Translations under genes and position numbers: made by a program
In this document: positions 62,672 to 64,000 of the stretch, piece by piece
Numbering within the stretch: position 1 is the stretch's first letter
How the letters are laid out: the number at the start of each line of letters is the position of its first letter
Notes under the pieces: model-generated
Told to the model about the DNA's origin: nothing
What the model saw: the letters and a program-made list of their open reading frames with translations, nothing else
Databases searched by the model: none
Source of the DNA: Clostridia bacterium
GTDB taxonomy: Bacteria; Bacillota; Clostridia; Lachnospirales; Lachnospiraceae
NCBI GenBank assembly: GCA_003249225.1
Contig: QKJQ01000016.1
Location: 1 to 64,000 of the forward strand
DNA length: 64,000 bases
Direction: 5' to 3'

Positions 62672-63796
62672 ATGGGAAATACAAACGTCGCACTGATACC
62701 GGCGTATGAACCGGCAGAAGAGCTGCTTACACTTGTGAAAGAGTTAAAAGCCAAACAGCTTTCTATTTTGGTCGTAAACGATGGCAGTCCCATTGAATAT
62801 GACGACCTGTTCGAAAAAGTTAAAGAATATGCTGAAGTGGTTTCTTATAGAGAAAATCAGGGAAAAGGAAATGCATTAAAAACGGGTCTTACCTATATTA
62901 AAGAGAATTTGAAAGAAACAGAGCTGATCGTTACACTTGATGCAGACGGACAACATACTGTAAAAGACACCTTAAATGTGCTCAAGCAGGCAAATAAAAA
63001 TAAAAATTCACTGACACTTGGCTGTCGTTCCTTTGGTGAGAATACACCAGCCAGAAGTATGTTCGGCAATTCCGTTACCAGGTGGATCTACCGAATGTTT
63101 ACCGGTATCAGGGTCACTGACACCCAGACCGGCCTGCGGGCTTTTCCGGCAGGTCTGATTGATTATATGCTGAAGGTTCCGGGAGAGCGATTTGAATATG
63201 AAATGAATGTACTGCTGGATTGTCCAAAGAATAAGATACCAATTTGTGAGGTGCCTATCGAAACAATTTATTTTGATAAGAATGAACATTCACACTTTCG
63301 AACCTTTGCAGATTCATTTCTTGTCTACAAACCAATACTGCTTTTTGCTTTATCCTCCTTTTGTGGATTTATAATAGACTATACCTTATTCAATGCTTTT
63401 TACTTTGTGTTTGGTCTGTTCGCAGCAGCGTTCGCAGTTCCGGTATCCAATGTTCTGGCACGGCTGATCAGCGGAACAACAAATTACTTTATGAATAAAA
63501 AATTGATTTTTAAATACCCTGGCGGAATAAAGAAGACAGCCTCCCAGTATTTTATACTGGCGCTGATCATACTGGCTGGAAATACAGTTTTATTAAGCTT
63601 TCTTGTCGATTCGCTGCAGGTTCCGGCAGCCTATGCAAAGATCTGTACAGAAGTTACATTTTTCGTGCTGAGCTTCCTTGCGCAACGCTTTCTGATATTT
63701 CGAAATAAGCCGCAGGCTGATACAGACATGGGGAAGGAACAAACAGGATATAATATACAAGGTGGAGTGAAAAAAGCGGAGAATAAATTCCGATAA
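62672..63796 (+). CDS. GT2 glycosyltransferase fused to a GtrA-like membrane domain
   Basis: Protein of 374 residues. Residues 1-210 are a dolichol-phosphate-mannose-synthase-like GT2: V-V-N-D-G-S-P (about 31-37), D-A-D-G-Q-H (about 90-95) and Q-T-G-L-R-A-F (about 151-157). About 225-345 is a four-helix GtrA domain with S-G-T-T-N-Y-F-M-N-K-K. Such proteins transfer a sugar to a polyprenyl carrier and flip it for decoration of surface polymers. Translation may be limited by the hairpin at 62628. It precedes another envelope-type gene. Confidence 0.88.
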   Translation: MGNTNVALIPAYEPAEELLTLVKELKAKQLSILVVNDGSPIEYDDLFEKVKEYAEVVSYRENQGKGNALKTGLTYIKENLKETELIVTLDADGQHTVKDTLNVLKQANKNKNSLTLGCRSFGENTPARSMFGNSVTRWIYRMFTGIRVTDTQTGLRAFPAGLIDYMLKVPGERFEYEMNVLLDCPKNKIPICEVPIETIYFDKNEHSHFRTFADSFLVYKPILLFALSSFCGFIIDYTLFNAFYFVFGLFAAAFAVPVSNVLARLISGTTNYFMNKKLIFKYPGGIKKTASQYFILALIILAGNTVLLSFLVDSLQVPAAYAKICTEVTFFVLSFLAQRFLIFRNKPQADTDMGKEQTGYNIQGGVKKAENKFR

Positions 63797-63816
63797 GACA
63801 AAAATAAAGAAGCAAC

Positions 63817-63840
63817 GTGCAAAATAGCGCAGGAATGGAG
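63817..63840 (+). promoter_or_regulatory. Start-proximal leader hairpin, copy F (weak)
   Basis: GTGC (63817-63820) can pair with GCGC (63827-63830, one G-U) around AAAATA, followed by AGGAATGGAG, the same ribosome-site sequence as copy B. The stem is short, so this copy is the least certain. Confidence 0.4.
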
Positions 63841-63846
63841 TCAGAA

Positions 63847-64000
63847 ATGAATAGAGTAAAGAGTGGAAAGATATGGGCGATTTTTGTTGCTTTCTGTCTG
63901 ACTGGTTTTACAGCTTATGTACTGCTTGATGCATTCGTTATACCAAGATCCTATCAGGTAGTCTATGCGGATACATCAGTTGCTGATGTACAGAATAACA
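63847..64000 (+). CDS. N-terminus of a secreted or membrane-anchored protein (cut by window end)
   Basis: Only 51 residues are visible. A basic start (M-N-R-V-K-S-G-K) precedes one hydrophobic segment (about 9-31), then V-I-P-R-S-Y, a signal-anchor layout. GT2-GtrA genes in Lachnospiraceae are often followed by a phosphodiester glycosidase-family protein that starts this way; that is a guess from context. ATG 63847 follows GGAATGGAG. Confidence 0.6.
   Translation, partial: MNRVKSGKIWAIFVAFCLTGFTAYVLLDAFVIPRSYQVVYADTSVADVQNN

Overview
The window looks like a chromosomal segment of an anaerobic, spore-former-type Clostridia, most likely a Lachnospiraceae species. The DNA is moderately AT-rich, Shine-Dalgarno sites are strong (AGGAGG type) and GTG/TTG starts occur. 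The gene set is typical of that family: [FeFe]-hydrogenase maturases HydE/HydG/HydF, LplB/YtcP-type sugar permeases with a YesM/YesN two-component pair, a class II ribonucleotide reductase, a c-di-GMP-I riboswitch, CotH, and the nickel-pincer cofactor genes larB/larC/larE. The species assignment is inference.

Layout. 1-147: probable right end of an IS200/IS605-type element. 246-5978: LysE exporter, Ntn-hydrolase, PaaK-like adenylating enzyme, MATE efflux pump behind a possible attenuator, LysR regulator. 6190-8448: c-di-GMP-I riboswitch and chemoreceptor. 8595-14813: carbohydrate ABC importer (two permeases and a lipoprotein) with its histidine kinase and AraC-type response regulator. 15103-20777: a MerR-type promoter followed by an 883-residue MerR/GyrI/cysteine-hydrolase-like fusion, a lone GyrI-like protein, a deformylase-like protein and a Cys-rich protein of unknown function; a CCG-domain Fe-S protein converges on them. 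20983-26141: SDR dehydrogenase, NrdJ (with a pair of NrdR-box-like sites), pentapeptide-repeat protein and D-lactate dehydrogenase. 26149-26388: a candidate structured non-coding RNA with its own promoter and terminator. 26625-32132: TM1266-hydE-hydG-hydF-aspA. 32448-35400: RCK potassium channel, MIF-like tautomerase, FAD oxidoreductase. 35512-41749 (minus strand): CotH protein, GH43_24-like galactanase, GH5 enzyme with a ricin lectin domain. 42419-44718: Gfo/Idh/MocA oxidoreductase and MFS transporter. 45019-48069: larB, larC, larE. 48321-53101: MarR regulator, heterodimeric ABC exporter, YbaK-type deacylase. 53446-56569: VTT membrane protein, phosphoesterase-GT4 fusion, small membrane protein. 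56805-60513: two tandem HD-GYP phosphodiesterases. 60552-64000: pirin, an ornithine-cyclodeaminase-like protein, a GT2-GtrA protein and the start of a secreted or membrane protein.

How the genes connect. Cyclic-di-GMP appears at both ends: it is sensed by the riboswitch before the chemoreceptor and probably degraded by the HD-GYP pair. Fermentative redox metabolism is represented by hydrogenase maturation, D-lactate dehydrogenase and lactate-racemase cofactor synthesis. The catalytic partners hydA and larA are not in the window. Plant-polysaccharide use is represented by the ABC importer and the GH43/GH5 pair.

The most interesting unexplained signals are the candidate RNA at 26149-26388, a recurrent start-codon-proximal hairpin whose stem sequence changes while pairing is kept (20950, 25124, 42284, 42386, 48168, 63817), a nested-stem leader before the second HD-GYP gene, and the MerR-fusion module at 15283-20777. 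All functional calls come from reading the sequence; no database search was run.
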